DNA from: Actinomycetales bacterium Actino_02 | GTDB lineage: Bacteria > Actinomycetota > Actinomycetes > Propionibacteriales > Propionibacteriaceae | Assembly: GCA_001603275.1 (NCBI GenBank) | Contig: LUYM01000017.1 | Span: forward strand, 1-34,503 | Length of the DNA stretch: 34,503 nt | Reading direction: 5' to 3' | Shown: one piece after another, positions 17,795 through 24,557 of the stretch | Layout of the letters: every line of letters starts with the position of its first letter | Numbering within the stretch: position 1 is the stretch's first letter | The notes under the pieces: model-generated | Databases searched by the model: none | The model's input: the letters and a program-made list of their open reading frames with translations, nothing else | Told to the model about the DNA's origin: nothing | Made by a program: the position numbers and the translations under genes

Positions 17795-18217
17795 GTGTCC
17801 GATACCGAGGGATGCGAGATGGCTGGGCCGACGAGCTCGGATGAACGCGACCAGCCGGAGCTTTCGCTTGTCGGCTGGGGAAACGTCCCGGCTTCAGGGG
17901 GTAGTGGGATGACGGTAACCCTGAGTTGGCCGCTCCTCGCTCTCTCGTGTGGCGGCTTCGGAGCTCGGCTTCGGGTCCGGCCCAAGTTCGTCTCCTTTAT
18001 CGCCATCAACTCAACCAACGCGATCGAGACTCCGTGGCACGCAATGAGGCGCTTCGAATACAGCCCGGACAGTGCCGCGTGGATCAACCAGGACGGCCAA
18101 CTGTGCCGGTTCGCAACCTTCTCGCAGATCGAACCATTCGTCGCAGAGGCGATCCGCCACGGCGTGGACGCTCAGCCGGTGAAGTCGACCTATCGGCGCG
18201 CCTGGACGCTCACGTGA
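17795..18217 (+). CDS. Unknown protein, possible PH-like fold, 140 aa
   Basis: The GTG at 17795 opens a 140-aa frame. The first 45 residues are polar and low in order. The rest alternates short strands and a final helix (RVRPKFVSFIAIN, ETPWHAMRRFEYS, SAAWINQDGQLCRFATF, QIEPFVAEAIRHGVDA). That pattern resembles bacterial PH-like domains, but I cannot confirm it. Codon choice is less GC-biased than in the neighbours (for example TTT, TCA, ATG and ACT codons around 17990-18060), which may mean recent acquisition or low expression. The true start could be downstream. Function is unknown. Confidence 0.5.
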   Translation: MSDTEGCEMAGPTSSDERDQPELSLVGWGNVPASGGSGMTVTLSWPLLALSCGGFGARLRVRPKFVSFIAINSTNAIETPWHAMRRFEYSPDSAAWINQDGQLCRFATFSQIEPFVAEAIRHGVDAQPVKSTYRRAWTLT

Positions 18218-18261
18218 GGTTGAGGCGTGGCCAGGCCGCTAGACAGGCTCAGGGCGCGGGC

Positions 18262-18459
18262 TCAGGCCTCCAGGCTCATCGGGCCGTAGACGAGGCGTCC
18301 CTCTTCGTAGAGGGAGACTTCGCGGACGCCGAGGTCGTCCAATTCCAGGTAGTGCTCGGTGAGCCAGGTTTCGGCTGAGCCCTGGTCGGCGAAGTCGAGG
18401 TCCAGGTTCAGGCCGGCATCGTCGATCGGCTCCGGGAGCAGCGCCCAGGAATAGGCCAT
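18262..18459 (-). CDS. Small acidic conserved protein, 65 aa
   Basis: The protein is acidic and soluble, beginning MAYSWALLPEPID, with an aromatic- and Asp-rich centre (LDLDFADQGSAETWLTEHYLELDDLG) and a C-terminal strand pair (EVSLYEEGRLVYGPMSLEA). Its ATG at 18459 lies just after the stop of the DUF3043 gene on the same strand (18461), so the two are an operon. The compact, ordered sequence and the coupling support a real gene. I know of similar short actinobacterial proteins but no function. Confidence 0.7.
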   Translation of the reverse strand: MAYSWALLPEPIDDAGLNLDLDFADQGSAETWLTEHYLELDDLGVREVSLYEEGRLVYGPMSLEA

Positions 18460-18460
18460 C

Positions 18461-19039
18461 TCAGATCTTGTCGCCCGGCTTCACCCGAGCAGCCGGCATC
18501 CGGAAGCGACGGAAATTGATCGAGCGGTTGATGCCGTAGGCAAGCTGGCCCTTCAGCGGCACCCGGGGCAGGCGCTCGCGGTGCAGCTTCTTGTAGCCGG
18601 CCCACATCACGAACAGGTCGCCGATGATGGCGAAGATCACGATGTAGGGCAGGAAAGCCGAGATCGTCGCCAGCGCGGTGTTCACATAGACCAGCGCCAG
18701 CGAGATCGCCAGGCTGATCATCAGCGCGGGCATGGACCACTGCGAGAAGCCCTTGCGGGAGTCGATGTAGTCACGCATCAAAACCCGCTCGGGGGTGTTG
18801 TCGGCCTCGGCGAAGGAGCGCTGACGAGCGGCGGCCTGGGCCTGCCGGTCAGCCTTGCGCTGCTGGGCCGGAGTCAGGCTGGGGTGCAGCCGCTCCCGGC
18901 GAGCCGCCTCGGCCTCCTTGCGGGACGGCGTGGGCGCATCCTTCTTGGCCGGCTGGGCAGACTGCTGGTTGCCGCCGGCGTCAGTGCTGGTCGGCTCGGC
19001 GGTCTCTTCAGACCGCTCGTACGGGCGGAACAATCCCAC
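18461..19039 (-). CDS. DUF3043 family membrane protein
   Basis: The 192-aa product matches the actinobacterial DUF3043 pattern. It has a charged N-terminal half rich in Lys/Arg/Ala/Gln (PTPSRKEAEAARRERLHPSLT, KADRQAQAAARQRSF), then LMRDYIDSRKGFSQWSMPAL. Two membrane segments follow at about 122-140 and 144-164, then a basic tail (YGINRSINFRRFRMPAARVKPGDKI). Function is unknown in the family. The start is ATG at 19039. It precedes the 65-aa gene and is divergent from the coiled-coil gene at 19109. Confidence 0.88.
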   Translation of the reverse strand: MGLFRPYERSEETAEPTSTDAGGNQQSAQPAKKDAPTPSRKEAEAARRERLHPSLTPAQQRKADRQAQAAARQRSFAEADNTPERVLMRDYIDSRKGFSQWSMPALMISLAISLALVYVNTALATISAFLPYIVIFAIIGDLFVMWAGYKKLHRERLPRVPLKGQLAYGINRSINFRRFRMPAARVKPGDKI

Positions 19040-19108
19040 TTCAAACCTCGGTGTGGTGCGACGATGTCCGCAACATCCTAGTGGGCGTAGAGCGGACGGA
19101 GTTCAGCG

Positions 19109-19450
19109 ATGTCGGACGAGCAGGCGGAGGTCGCCGCCGAGCGGGAGTACCAGGCTCGGCTGCTGGCTCTGCACGACGCCCGGGCTCGACTGAACGCGGC
19201 CACGGCCCAGCTGCGCCGCCAGCAGCTGGACAGCCGGCTGTCCGGTGCCGCCACGGCGTCGAGCGGTGCCGAGTTGGGGCGCCAGATCGAGGCCTTGACG
19301 ACGCTGGTGGGCCAACTGCGAGCCCACGCCGAGGCGCAGCGCCAGCTGCTGCATCGGCTCACCGATGCCGACTACGAGCCGATCGAGATCGCCGAAGCTG
19401 AGTTGGAGATCGGCCACTTCGAGCAGCCGCCCTTCCAGGAGGAGCAGTGA
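19109..19450 (+). CDS. Small coiled-coil protein, 113 aa, coupled to the glycerate-kinase-like gene
   Basis: The product is almost wholly predicted alpha-helix, with long Ala/Leu/Arg/Gln/Glu heptads (residues about 5-50 and 55-90), suggesting a coiled coil. The C-terminal tail is acidic (DYEPIEIAEAELEIGHFEQP). No Cys, signal peptide or membrane segment is seen. The stop overlaps the next start by four bases (GTGA, 19447-19450), so expression of the two is linked. The function is unknown; a structural or partner role for the downstream protein is possible. Confidence 0.7.
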   Translation: MSDEQAEVAAEREYQARLLALHDARARLNAATAQLRRQQLDSRLSGAATASSGAELGRQIEALTTLVGQLRAHAEAQRQLLHRLTDADYEPIEIAEAELEIGHFEQPPFQEEQ

Positions 19451-20388
19451 GCCGGCTGCGGGTCGTGGTGGCCACCGACCGGATCGGCAGCCTGGATTCG
19501 CTGGCCGCCGGGACGGCATTGGCCCGCGGCTTCGCCGATCACGCCGCGGTCGCTGTGGTGCCGGTGGCCGCCGGAGGGCGGGATCTGGCGATGGCCGTCG
19601 CGGCCCTGCTGGGTGAGGAAGCCCAGCTCGAACGCCACCGCTGGTCGGTCCAGACCTCCGAGCTTGCCCTGTTCGGGCAACAGGACGCCGACCCGGATTC
19701 GGCTGGTTTCGGGCGCTGGATCGCGGCCACTCTCGGCGAGGCGCGCACGGTCGTCCTCGACCTCACCGGGCTCGGCGCTGCCGATGGGGGAGCAGGCCTG
19801 CTCGAGGAGGCCCGGACGGCGCTGGCCGGCCGTGAGGTGATCGGCATCGTCGATACCGACGACCTCGAACTTCCGGCCACGGGGATCAACTCCGGGCACG
19901 CCAAGCGGGCCTACGCCGCCGGCGCCGACATTGCTGATGTGCTCGCCGCGGACGCCCGGCTGCGCGCCTGGGCCGAGAGTCTCGGCGAGGGCCTGGCCAC
20001 CCGTCCCGGTGGCGGAGCGGCCGGCGGGGTGGCCTTGGCCGTCCTCGGTCTCGATGGACGGATCGCCACCGGTCAGCACTATTGCCACGACCTGGCCTCA
20101 CTAGGGCAGACGATCGCCGCGTCGGACCTGGTGGTGACCGGCACCACCAGCATCGGCGCCTTGGAACGCGGTGGCCCGGTGGTGGCTCAGGTGGCCGCCT
20201 GGGCAGGCGAGGCTCTGCGTCCCTGTCTGGCTTTCACTACCGGTGATGCCCTCTCACGTCGTGAATTGCGGACCTTCGGCATCGAGGCGGCCTACTCCCT
20301 TGAGCCGGAGCCGTCGGCCGAGGAGCTCACCGCGCTGGCCGCGCGGGTGGCGTCCGGGTGGGCTGGTGGGGCTGCGGCCGACGCGTAG
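19447..20388 (+). CDS. Degenerate glycerate kinase-like protein
   Basis: The 313-aa product follows the outline of the glycerate kinase family (GlxK/GarK type): SLDSLAAGTALARGF near the N-terminus, LTGLGAADGGAGLLEEA, LPATGINSGHAKRAYAAGADI, and RPGGGAAGGVALAVL. The next motif, normally TGEGRxD with a Glu/Arg pair, reads DLVVTGTTSIGALERGG, so the usual Glu and Arg are missing. It is also about 60 residues shorter than typical enzymes. I infer a kinase-derived protein that may be inactive or act on another substrate. GTG at 19447 is used, overlapping the coiled-coil gene. A hairpin with T5 follows at 20413-20441. Confidence 0.75.
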   Translation: MSRLRVVVATDRIGSLDSLAAGTALARGFADHAAVAVVPVAAGGRDLAMAVAALLGEEAQLERHRWSVQTSELALFGQQDADPDSAGFGRWIAATLGEARTVVLDLTGLGAADGGAGLLEEARTALAGREVIGIVDTDDLELPATGINSGHAKRAYAAGADIADVLAADARLRAWAESLGEGLATRPGGGAAGGVALAVLGLDGRIATGQHYCHDLASLGQTIAASDLVVTGTTSIGALERGGPVVAQVAAWAGEALRPCLAFTTGDALSRRELRTFGIEAAYSLEPEPSAEELTALAARVASGWAGGAAADA

Positions 20389-20412
20389 AATCGTCGCACC
20401 GAAGGCGGAATA

Positions 20413-20441
20413 CCAGGCCCCGACCAGGGGTTTTTCTGGTC
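20413..20441 (+). terminator. Intrinsic terminator / alternative hairpin upstream of erpA
   Basis: CCAG-G-CCCC (20413-20421) faces GGGG (20427-20430) followed by TTTTT (20431-20435), the pattern of an intrinsic terminator closing the preceding gene pair. A second hairpin, GACCAG (20422-20427) with CTGGTC (20436-20441), shares bases with the first, so the two cannot form together. This sits 28 bases upstream of erpA. Confidence 0.5.
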
Positions 20442-20468
20442 GTCATCTGTATCCGGAAGGAACTGTCA

Positions 20469-20816
20469 ATGTCTGTTGATGCCAAGCCGACTACCGGCGT
20501 CATCCTCACCGAGGCCGCCGCTGGCAAGGTCAAGTCACTGTCGGCCGGCGAAGAGAACGTCGACCTCCAGCTGCGCATCTCGGTCGCTCCCGGCGGCTGC
20601 TCCGGCCTGCGCTACCAGCTCGCTCTGGACGACCGGAAGCTCGACGGCGACATCGTCAGCGAGTTCTACGGCGTCGAGGTCGTCACCGACAAGATGAGCT
20701 CGCCCTACCTGATCGGCGCCACGATCGACTTCGTGGACACCATCGAGCAGCAGGGCTTCACCATCGACAACCCGAACGCCACCGGCTCCTGCGCCTGTGG
20801 CGACAGCTTCCACTGA
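20469..20816 (+). CDS. erpA: Iron-sulfur cluster insertion protein, A-type (HesB/IscA/ErpA)
   Basis: The 115-aa A-type carrier delivers Fe-S clusters to target enzymes. The three conserved cysteines are present: PGGCSGLRYQLALDD in the first half and the terminal GSCACGD (CxC). ILTEAAAGKVKSL at the N-terminus and IDFVDTIEQQGFTIDNPNA are typical. The chosen ATG at 20469 has GGAAGGA about 8 bases upstream; the open frame further upstream contains the terminator and is not coding. It converges on the histidine kinase gene. Annotation as ErpA rather than IscA follows actinobacterial practice. Confidence 0.93.
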   Translation: MSVDAKPTTGVILTEAAAGKVKSLSAGEENVDLQLRISVAPGGCSGLRYQLALDDRKLDGDIVSEFYGVEVVTDKMSSPYLIGATIDFVDTIEQQGFTIDNPNATGSCACGDSFH

Positions 20817-20843
20817 GCCGAGCCTCGGCCACAGCGGACGCGA

Positions 20844-22121
20844 CTAGCCGAGCTTCGAGCTCGGCAAGCTGATCTGAACCCGAAAGCCGCCCTGGGGAAC
20901 CGGGGCGGCTTCGGCATGTCCGCCCACTTCGGTGACCAGCCGGTGCAGGATTCGCAGCCCCTGGCCGGAGGTGCCCCGGCGCGGTCCTGACTCGACCGGT
21001 TCGTCGGCCGGGCCGGCGTCGGTGATCGTCAGCACCGCCTGGCCGCCCACCAGGTCCAGGCTCACCGAGAAGCTGGTGCCTTCTGCGGTATGGGCGAAGA
21101 CGTTGTCGATGCCGATGTCGAGGGCATCGCCGAGCGCGAGCGCGCTGAGCGGCACCGGCACCGGCTTTTCCGGCAGCCGGACGTCCCGCCGGCGTCCCTG
21201 GTCTTCGGCCAGCGGCGTCCAGAACTCGATCCGCTCGGCCACCACCGCACGGGCGTCACAGCCGGCCGGAAGGTCTTCGCGCAGCGGTTGTCGCGCCTGG
21301 CGGACCACCGTGTCGATCGCATCCTGGAGTTCGCCGATCGACTCGGTCAGCGCCGCCGCACTCTCCGGATCGGATACCTGTTCGGCCTCCAGGCGCAGTG
21401 CGGTCACCGGGGTGCGCAGTCGATGCGCGAGGCCGGTGACGTTGTCACGCTCGGCGGCCAGCAGCTGTTCGATGCGGGTGGCAAGGCCGTTCAAGGCTGC
21501 GCCGAGCTCGACGGTCTCACTGGTGCCGGCCAGCGGGGCGCGGGCACCCAGATCTCCGGCGCGCAGCCGGTGGGCGGTCGCCGTCACCGCGACCAGCGGA
21601 CGGCTGATGCTGCGTCCGGCCAGAGAGGCGACCCCGATCGCCGCCGCGCACAGGACAAGTCCCAGCCCGATGATGATCGCCCAAGCCAGACCCACTCCGG
21701 AGTTCAGCTGGGCATCGGTCATGGTGGCCCGGACCACATACACGCCGGACTCCACGATCACCGGGGCATAGGCGCGTCCGCCACTGGCATCGCGGACAGA
21801 GAAGGACTCACCGGCCGCAGCCCGTAGATAGTCCGGGTCGGTGGCCACCGACGGCCAAGCCGTCCCGATCACCGTCTGATCAGCCAGGACGACGCTGGTC
21901 TTGGCCGGCGACCCGGCCAGCGTAGGGGCCAGCAGGTCGGCCAGTTTCGGATTCTCCTGCAGCCCTGCGGCAGTGGTGGCCACCAGACTGGCCTGCTGCC
22001 GAGCCAGGGCCATGCCGCGGTCCTCGGCGCTGGTTCGCACCAGTACCAGCAGCGGGATCACGAAAGAGGCGACGATCGCTGTGCTGATGATCGCCACCAT
22101 GGCGGTGATCCGGCGGCCCAC
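20844..22121 (-). CDS. Sensor histidine kinase
   Basis: The 425-aa membrane kinase has a first membrane helix at about 8-28 and an extracytoplasmic sensor region at about 30-140. A second helix at about 143-168 leads to HAMP (SISRPLVAVTATAHRLRAGDLGARA), then the DHp domain with phospho-acceptor His233 in AHRLRTPVTALRLEAE. The ATPase domain has an N box (ALDIGIDNVFAHT) and a G box (GQGLRILHRLVTEVGG). The residue after the His is Arg rather than the common Glu. The GTG at 22121 lies one base after the response regulator stop, so the pair is co-translated. The stimulus is unknown; the nearby electron-transfer genes make a redox or envelope signal plausible. Confidence 0.92.
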   Translation of the reverse strand: MGRRITAMVAIISTAIVASFVIPLLVLVRTSAEDRGMALARQQASLVATTAAGLQENPKLADLLAPTLAGSPAKTSVVLADQTVIGTAWPSVATDPDYLRAAAGESFSVRDASGGRAYAPVIVESGVYVVRATMTDAQLNSGVGLAWAIIIGLGLVLCAAAIGVASLAGRSISRPLVAVTATAHRLRAGDLGARAPLAGTSETVELGAALNGLATRIEQLLAAERDNVTGLAHRLRTPVTALRLEAEQVSDPESAAALTESIGELQDAIDTVVRQARQPLREDLPAGCDARAVVAERIEFWTPLAEDQGRRRDVRLPEKPVPVPLSALALGDALDIGIDNVFAHTAEGTSFSVSLDLVGGQAVLTITDAGPADEPVESGPRRGTSGQGLRILHRLVTEVGGHAEAAPVPQGGFRVQISLPSSKLG

Positions 22122-22122
22122 C

Positions 22123-22815
22123 TCAGACCTCGGGCTCCGGAGCGACCAGCTTCAGCCCGACCCCACGGACGGTCTGCAGATAGCGCGGCTCGGCTGCAGT
22201 CTCGCCGAGCTTGCGACGTAGCCAGCTGAGGTGGACGTCCACGGTCCGATCGCCGCCGCCGTAGGGCTGGTGCCAGACCTCGGCGAGCAACTCGTTCTTG
22301 GTGACTACCTCGCCGGCCCGGCTGGCCAGCGCCCACAGCAGATCGAACTCCTTGCGGGTCAGTTCGAGGGCAACCCCGTCCAACTCGGCTTCACGGTTGC
22401 TCGGGTTGATGCTCAGCCCGCCGATCACCAGCGGGGCACCGGCCTCGGCCGTCGCTCCGGCGCGACGCAACACCGCCCGGATCCGGGCACCGAGCTGCTC
22501 GCTGGCGAACGGCTTGACCAGGTAATCGTCGGCGCCGGAGTCGAGGGCCTGGACGACCGTCTTGTCGTCGTCCTGGGCGGTGACCACGATCACCGGGACG
22601 CTGCTGACCGCGCGCAGCATACTCAGCACCTGCAGGCCCGACAGATCCGGCAAACCCAGATCGAGCAGCACAATCTCGGGCTGCTCACTGATCGCAGCGG
22701 TGAGCCCGTCGGCACCGGTGCGGGCCAGGCTGACCACGTCGCCACGGTCGGTCAGGGTTCGCTGCAGCAGCCGTCCGATGTTCGGGTCGTCCTCGACGAC
22801 CAGTACCCGCGTCAC
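22123..22815 (-). CDS. OmpR/PhoB-family response regulator
   Basis: The 230-aa regulator has an intact receiver domain (acidic pocket VVEDDP, phospho-acceptor Asp52 in LLDLGLPDLSG, Thr in VVTAQ, Lys101 in LVKPF). A winged-helix DNA-binding domain follows (ELTRKEFDLLWALASRAGEVVTKNELL, TVDVHLSWLRRKLGE, YLQTVRGVGLKL). It pairs with the kinase downstream. OmpR-type regulators bind direct repeats spaced about 11 bases, and such a triple repeat precedes the polyferredoxin gene at 24483. It is divergent from the secreted protein gene at 22861. Confidence 0.95.
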   Translation of the reverse strand: MTRVLVVEDDPNIGRLLQRTLTDRGDVVSLARTGADGLTAAISEQPEIVLLDLGLPDLSGLQVLSMLRAVSSVPVIVVTAQDDDKTVVQALDSGADDYLVKPFASEQLGARIRAVLRRAGATAEAGAPLVIGGLSINPSNREAELDGVALELTRKEFDLLWALASRAGEVVTKNELLAEVWHQPYGGGDRTVDVHLSWLRRKLGETAAEPRYLQTVRGVGLKLVAPEPEV

Positions 22816-22860
22816 AGCAGAAAGCTACCCCCACCCGTCCGCGGGGAATGGGATCATGAC

Positions 22861-23238
22861 ATGGTGCGCATGCGAGGGGTGTTGGTCGGGCTGCTCTGGA
22901 TCGCCACCGTTGCCGGCACCTCCGCACTGGTCTGGGCGGTGATCTCGATCACCGGCCTGCGTGGTGGCGACCCGGTGCTGGTCTCGCCGGCCTCGGCCGA
23001 CCCGGACGGCACCGCGGTGCCCGGCCTCTGGCGTGGGACCCCCGGGCGGGTGAGCGCCACCTGCAAGGGAGATGACATCGCCATCGGCACGGCGGTGCCG
23101 CAACCGGGCTACACGGTGGATGTCCACAACCGTGGCCCGCGGCAGCTCGAACTCGAGTTCGAGCCGAAGGGTGAGGGGAGCGACGTGTACCTGGTCGTCC
23201 GCTGCGTCGACGGTGCCCCGAGATTCCAGCGTCGATGA
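22861..23238 (+). CDS. Secreted or membrane-anchored two-cysteine protein, 125 aa
   Basis: From ATG 22861 the product has an N-terminal hydrophobic segment (residues 7-31) that acts as a signal peptide or anchor. A short extracytoplasmic domain of predicted beta-strands follows, with two cysteines, Cys68 (VSATCKGDDIAIG) and Cys115 (LVVRCVDGAP), which could form a disulfide. The frame is open upstream, but that part is antisense to the response regulator. It starts 45 bases from the regulator on the opposite strand, so it may be a target of the two-component system. Similar small exported proteins occur next to actinobacterial two-component genes as far as I recall; function is unknown. Confidence 0.75.
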   Translation: MVRMRGVLVGLLWIATVAGTSALVWAVISITGLRGGDPVLVSPASADPDGTAVPGLWRGTPGRVSATCKGDDIAIGTAVPQPGYTVDVHNRGPRQLELEFEPKGEGSDVYLVVRCVDGAPRFQRR

Positions 23239-23302
23239 GCTTGGGTCGGACTTAGCCGGTCCTTGAGGTTCTCTTGATGCGGGTCTTTCTACGATTCCCC
23301 TT

Positions 23303-24133
23303 GTGACGACACTTGAACTGAACATCTTTGACTCCATCGCCGGGCTTCCGGTGCACCCTCTGGTGGTCCACTTCGCCGTGGTGCTGCTGCCCCTGGCCGC
23401 GCTGGCCCTGGTGATCCTGGTGATCGTTCCGCGCTGGGCTGACCGCTTCGGCTGGGTCACCCTTGCCGCGCTGGCCGGGGGCACCGCTGCCGCGTTCGTG
23501 GCCAAGGAGTCCGGTGAAGCGCTCGCCGCCAAGATCGGGGAGCCGGCCGCTCACGCGACCTATGGGGACTGGCTGCCGCCACTGGCCGTGGTGCTGTTGC
23601 TGGTGGCGGCAGGCTGGTTCATCCTGCATCGCCGCGCTGCGAAGGCCGGACGGGGCCGTACCCCGGCCACGATCGTTGCCGGTGCCCTGGCTGCCGTGCT
23701 GGCCTTGGCCGTCACCGGCCTGACCGTCGCGGTCGGCCACACCGGCGCCCAGGCCGCCTGGGGCGATGTGGGGTCCGAGGCCGCTGCGGCGGCACCGATG
23801 GAGTCCCCGACCGCCTCTGATACCCCGTCCGCTTCGGCGACGAGCTCGGCGTCGACCAGTTCGACCGCGTCGGCCTCGCCGTCGGCCAGTTCGACCACCG
23901 GCAGCTACACCATGGCTGATGTGGCCAAGCATGCCGACGCCAACTCCTGCTGGTCGGCGGTGAACGGCAAGGTCTACGACCTGACCAAGTGGATCAACCA
24001 GCACCCGGGTGGCCCGCGCCGGATCCTGGCCATGTGCGGCAAGGATGCCTCTGGCGCCTTCAACGGCCAGCACGGCGGCCAGGCCCGTCCGGCCAAGGAA
24101 CTGGCCGGCTTCGAGATCGGCACCCTCAACTGA
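23303..24133 (+). CDS. DUF2231 membrane domain fused to an extracytoplasmic cytochrome b5 domain
   Basis: The 276-aa product joins two modules. Residues 1-150 are a DUF2231-type membrane domain with four hydrophobic segments and conserved histidines (LPVHPLVVHFAVVLLPLA, His18 and His23; AVGHTGAQAAW, His145). Residues about 155-200 are a Ser/Thr/Ala/Pro linker. Residues 201-276 are a cytochrome b5-like heme domain with axial His234 in NQHPGGP and likely second axial His257 in NGQHGGQ. Cys216 and Cys245 may form a disulfide. The linker and hydrophobic topology suggest the heme domain faces outside. I infer that it moves electrons between the membrane and an external partner. GTG at 23303 follows a -10-like TACGAT (23290-23295) by 7 bases, so the transcript may be leaderless. 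Confidence 0.88.
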   Translation: MTTLELNIFDSIAGLPVHPLVVHFAVVLLPLAALALVILVIVPRWADRFGWVTLAALAGGTAAAFVAKESGEALAAKIGEPAAHATYGDWLPPLAVVLLLVAAGWFILHRRAAKAGRGRTPATIVAGALAAVLALAVTGLTVAVGHTGAQAAWGDVGSEAAAAAPMESPTASDTPSASATSSASTSSTASASPSASSTTGSYTMADVAKHADANSCWSAVNGKVYDLTKWINQHPGGPRRILAMCGKDASGAFNGQHGGQARPAKELAGFEIGTLN

Positions 24134-24243
24134 GCTAGGAGGGATTGTTCCCGCCCCACGACACCGGGGGCGGGACACCGAGGGGGGGACGGTTCCTCTT
24201 CGCACCGGGGGTGGGCGAGGGGAGCCGTCCCTCTCTGCCTTCT

Positions 24244-24309
24244 GGGACGAAAGGGGACGGTTCCTGTTACGTCCCACGGGACGAAAGGGGACGCTTCCTG
24301 TTACGTCCC
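24244..24309. repeat. Tandem pair of 32-bp GGGACG...CGTCCC hairpin units
   Basis: Two 32-base units at 24244-24275 and 24278-24309 differ at one base. Each begins GGGACGAAAGGGGACG and ends in CGTCCC, so each can fold on itself. With only two units and a 2-base gap, this is not a CRISPR array. Confidence 0.85.
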
Positions 24310-24318
24310 GCGTGCCCC

Positions 24319-24349
24319 GCAGGAAAAGGGGACAGTCCCCCTTTCCTGC
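24319..24349. repeat. 31-bp near-perfect palindrome with GGGGACAGTCCCC core
   Basis: GCAGGAAA-A-GGGGAC is mirrored by GTCCCC-C-TTTCCTGC around a central A at 24334, with one mismatch. A degenerate relative (AAGGGGACTCTCCCCATT) lies near 25902, beside the second long repeat. GGGGACAGTCCCC cores are typical of REP-like elements. Confidence 0.8.
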
Positions 24350-24363
24350 GGCCGTGGACTGAA

Positions 24364-24450
24364 ACGGGGACGGTTCCATTCCGGTCCACCCCTAGTCAGA
24401 GGCCTGGACTACGAATCTCGGAACCGTCCCCGTGACAGGTGGGACGGGGT
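24364..24450. repeat. 87-bp palindromic repeat, copy A
   Basis: The outer arms ACGGGGACGGTTCC (24364-24377) and GGAACCGTCCCCGT (24420-24433) are perfectly complementary, with an inner pair GTCCA (24384-24388) and TGGAC (24405-24409). Copy B at 25964-26050 matches with 6 differences in 87 bases. It is a MITE- or REP-like element with no coding capacity. Confidence 0.9.
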
Positions 24451-24482
24451 GGACGCCGAACTCGCGGCGGGTTCGCACGACG

Positions 24483-24510
24483 GCTTCACGACAGCTTCAT
24501 GGACGCTTCA
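24483..24510 (+). promoter_or_regulatory. Three GCTTCA direct repeats at 11-base spacing, candidate response-regulator site
   Basis: GCTTCA occurs at 24483-24488, 24494-24499 and 24505-24510, exactly one helical turn apart, 48 bases before the polyferredoxin start. OmpR/PhoB-type regulators bind in tandem on one face of DNA with this spacing. The regulator at 22123-22815 is the obvious candidate; that link is inference. Confidence 0.6.
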
Positions 24511-24557
24511 CACAGCCCGGCTTGGCTGGTGCCACCAGCAAGCACCGGAGGATCGAG

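Larger units (their letters stand above)
24134..24557. other. 424-base noncoding stretch filled with GGGGACGGTTCC-type repeats, ending in a regulatory region
   Basis: No gene is seen here. The first two thirds hold at least five variants of GGGGACNGTTCC/GGGGACAGTCCCC: near 24185, a degenerate one near 24219, the tandem pair at 24244-24309, a palindrome at 24319-24349, and the long element at 24364-24450. The last 100 bases hold three 11-base-spaced GCTTCA boxes and the ribosome binding site of the polyferredoxin gene. An open frame starting at 24432 runs through this region, but its first 42 codons are repeat and promoter sequence. Confidence 0.7.

Noticed and set aside
24244-24309. CRISPR-like repeat pair
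   Set aside because: There are only two units with a 2-base gap, no spacers and no cas genes.
24432-24557. Upstream extension of the polyferredoxin to an earlier GTG
   Set aside because: The extension codes through the 87-bp repeat and the GCTTCA boxes; a TTG with a strong GGAGGA lies at 24558.
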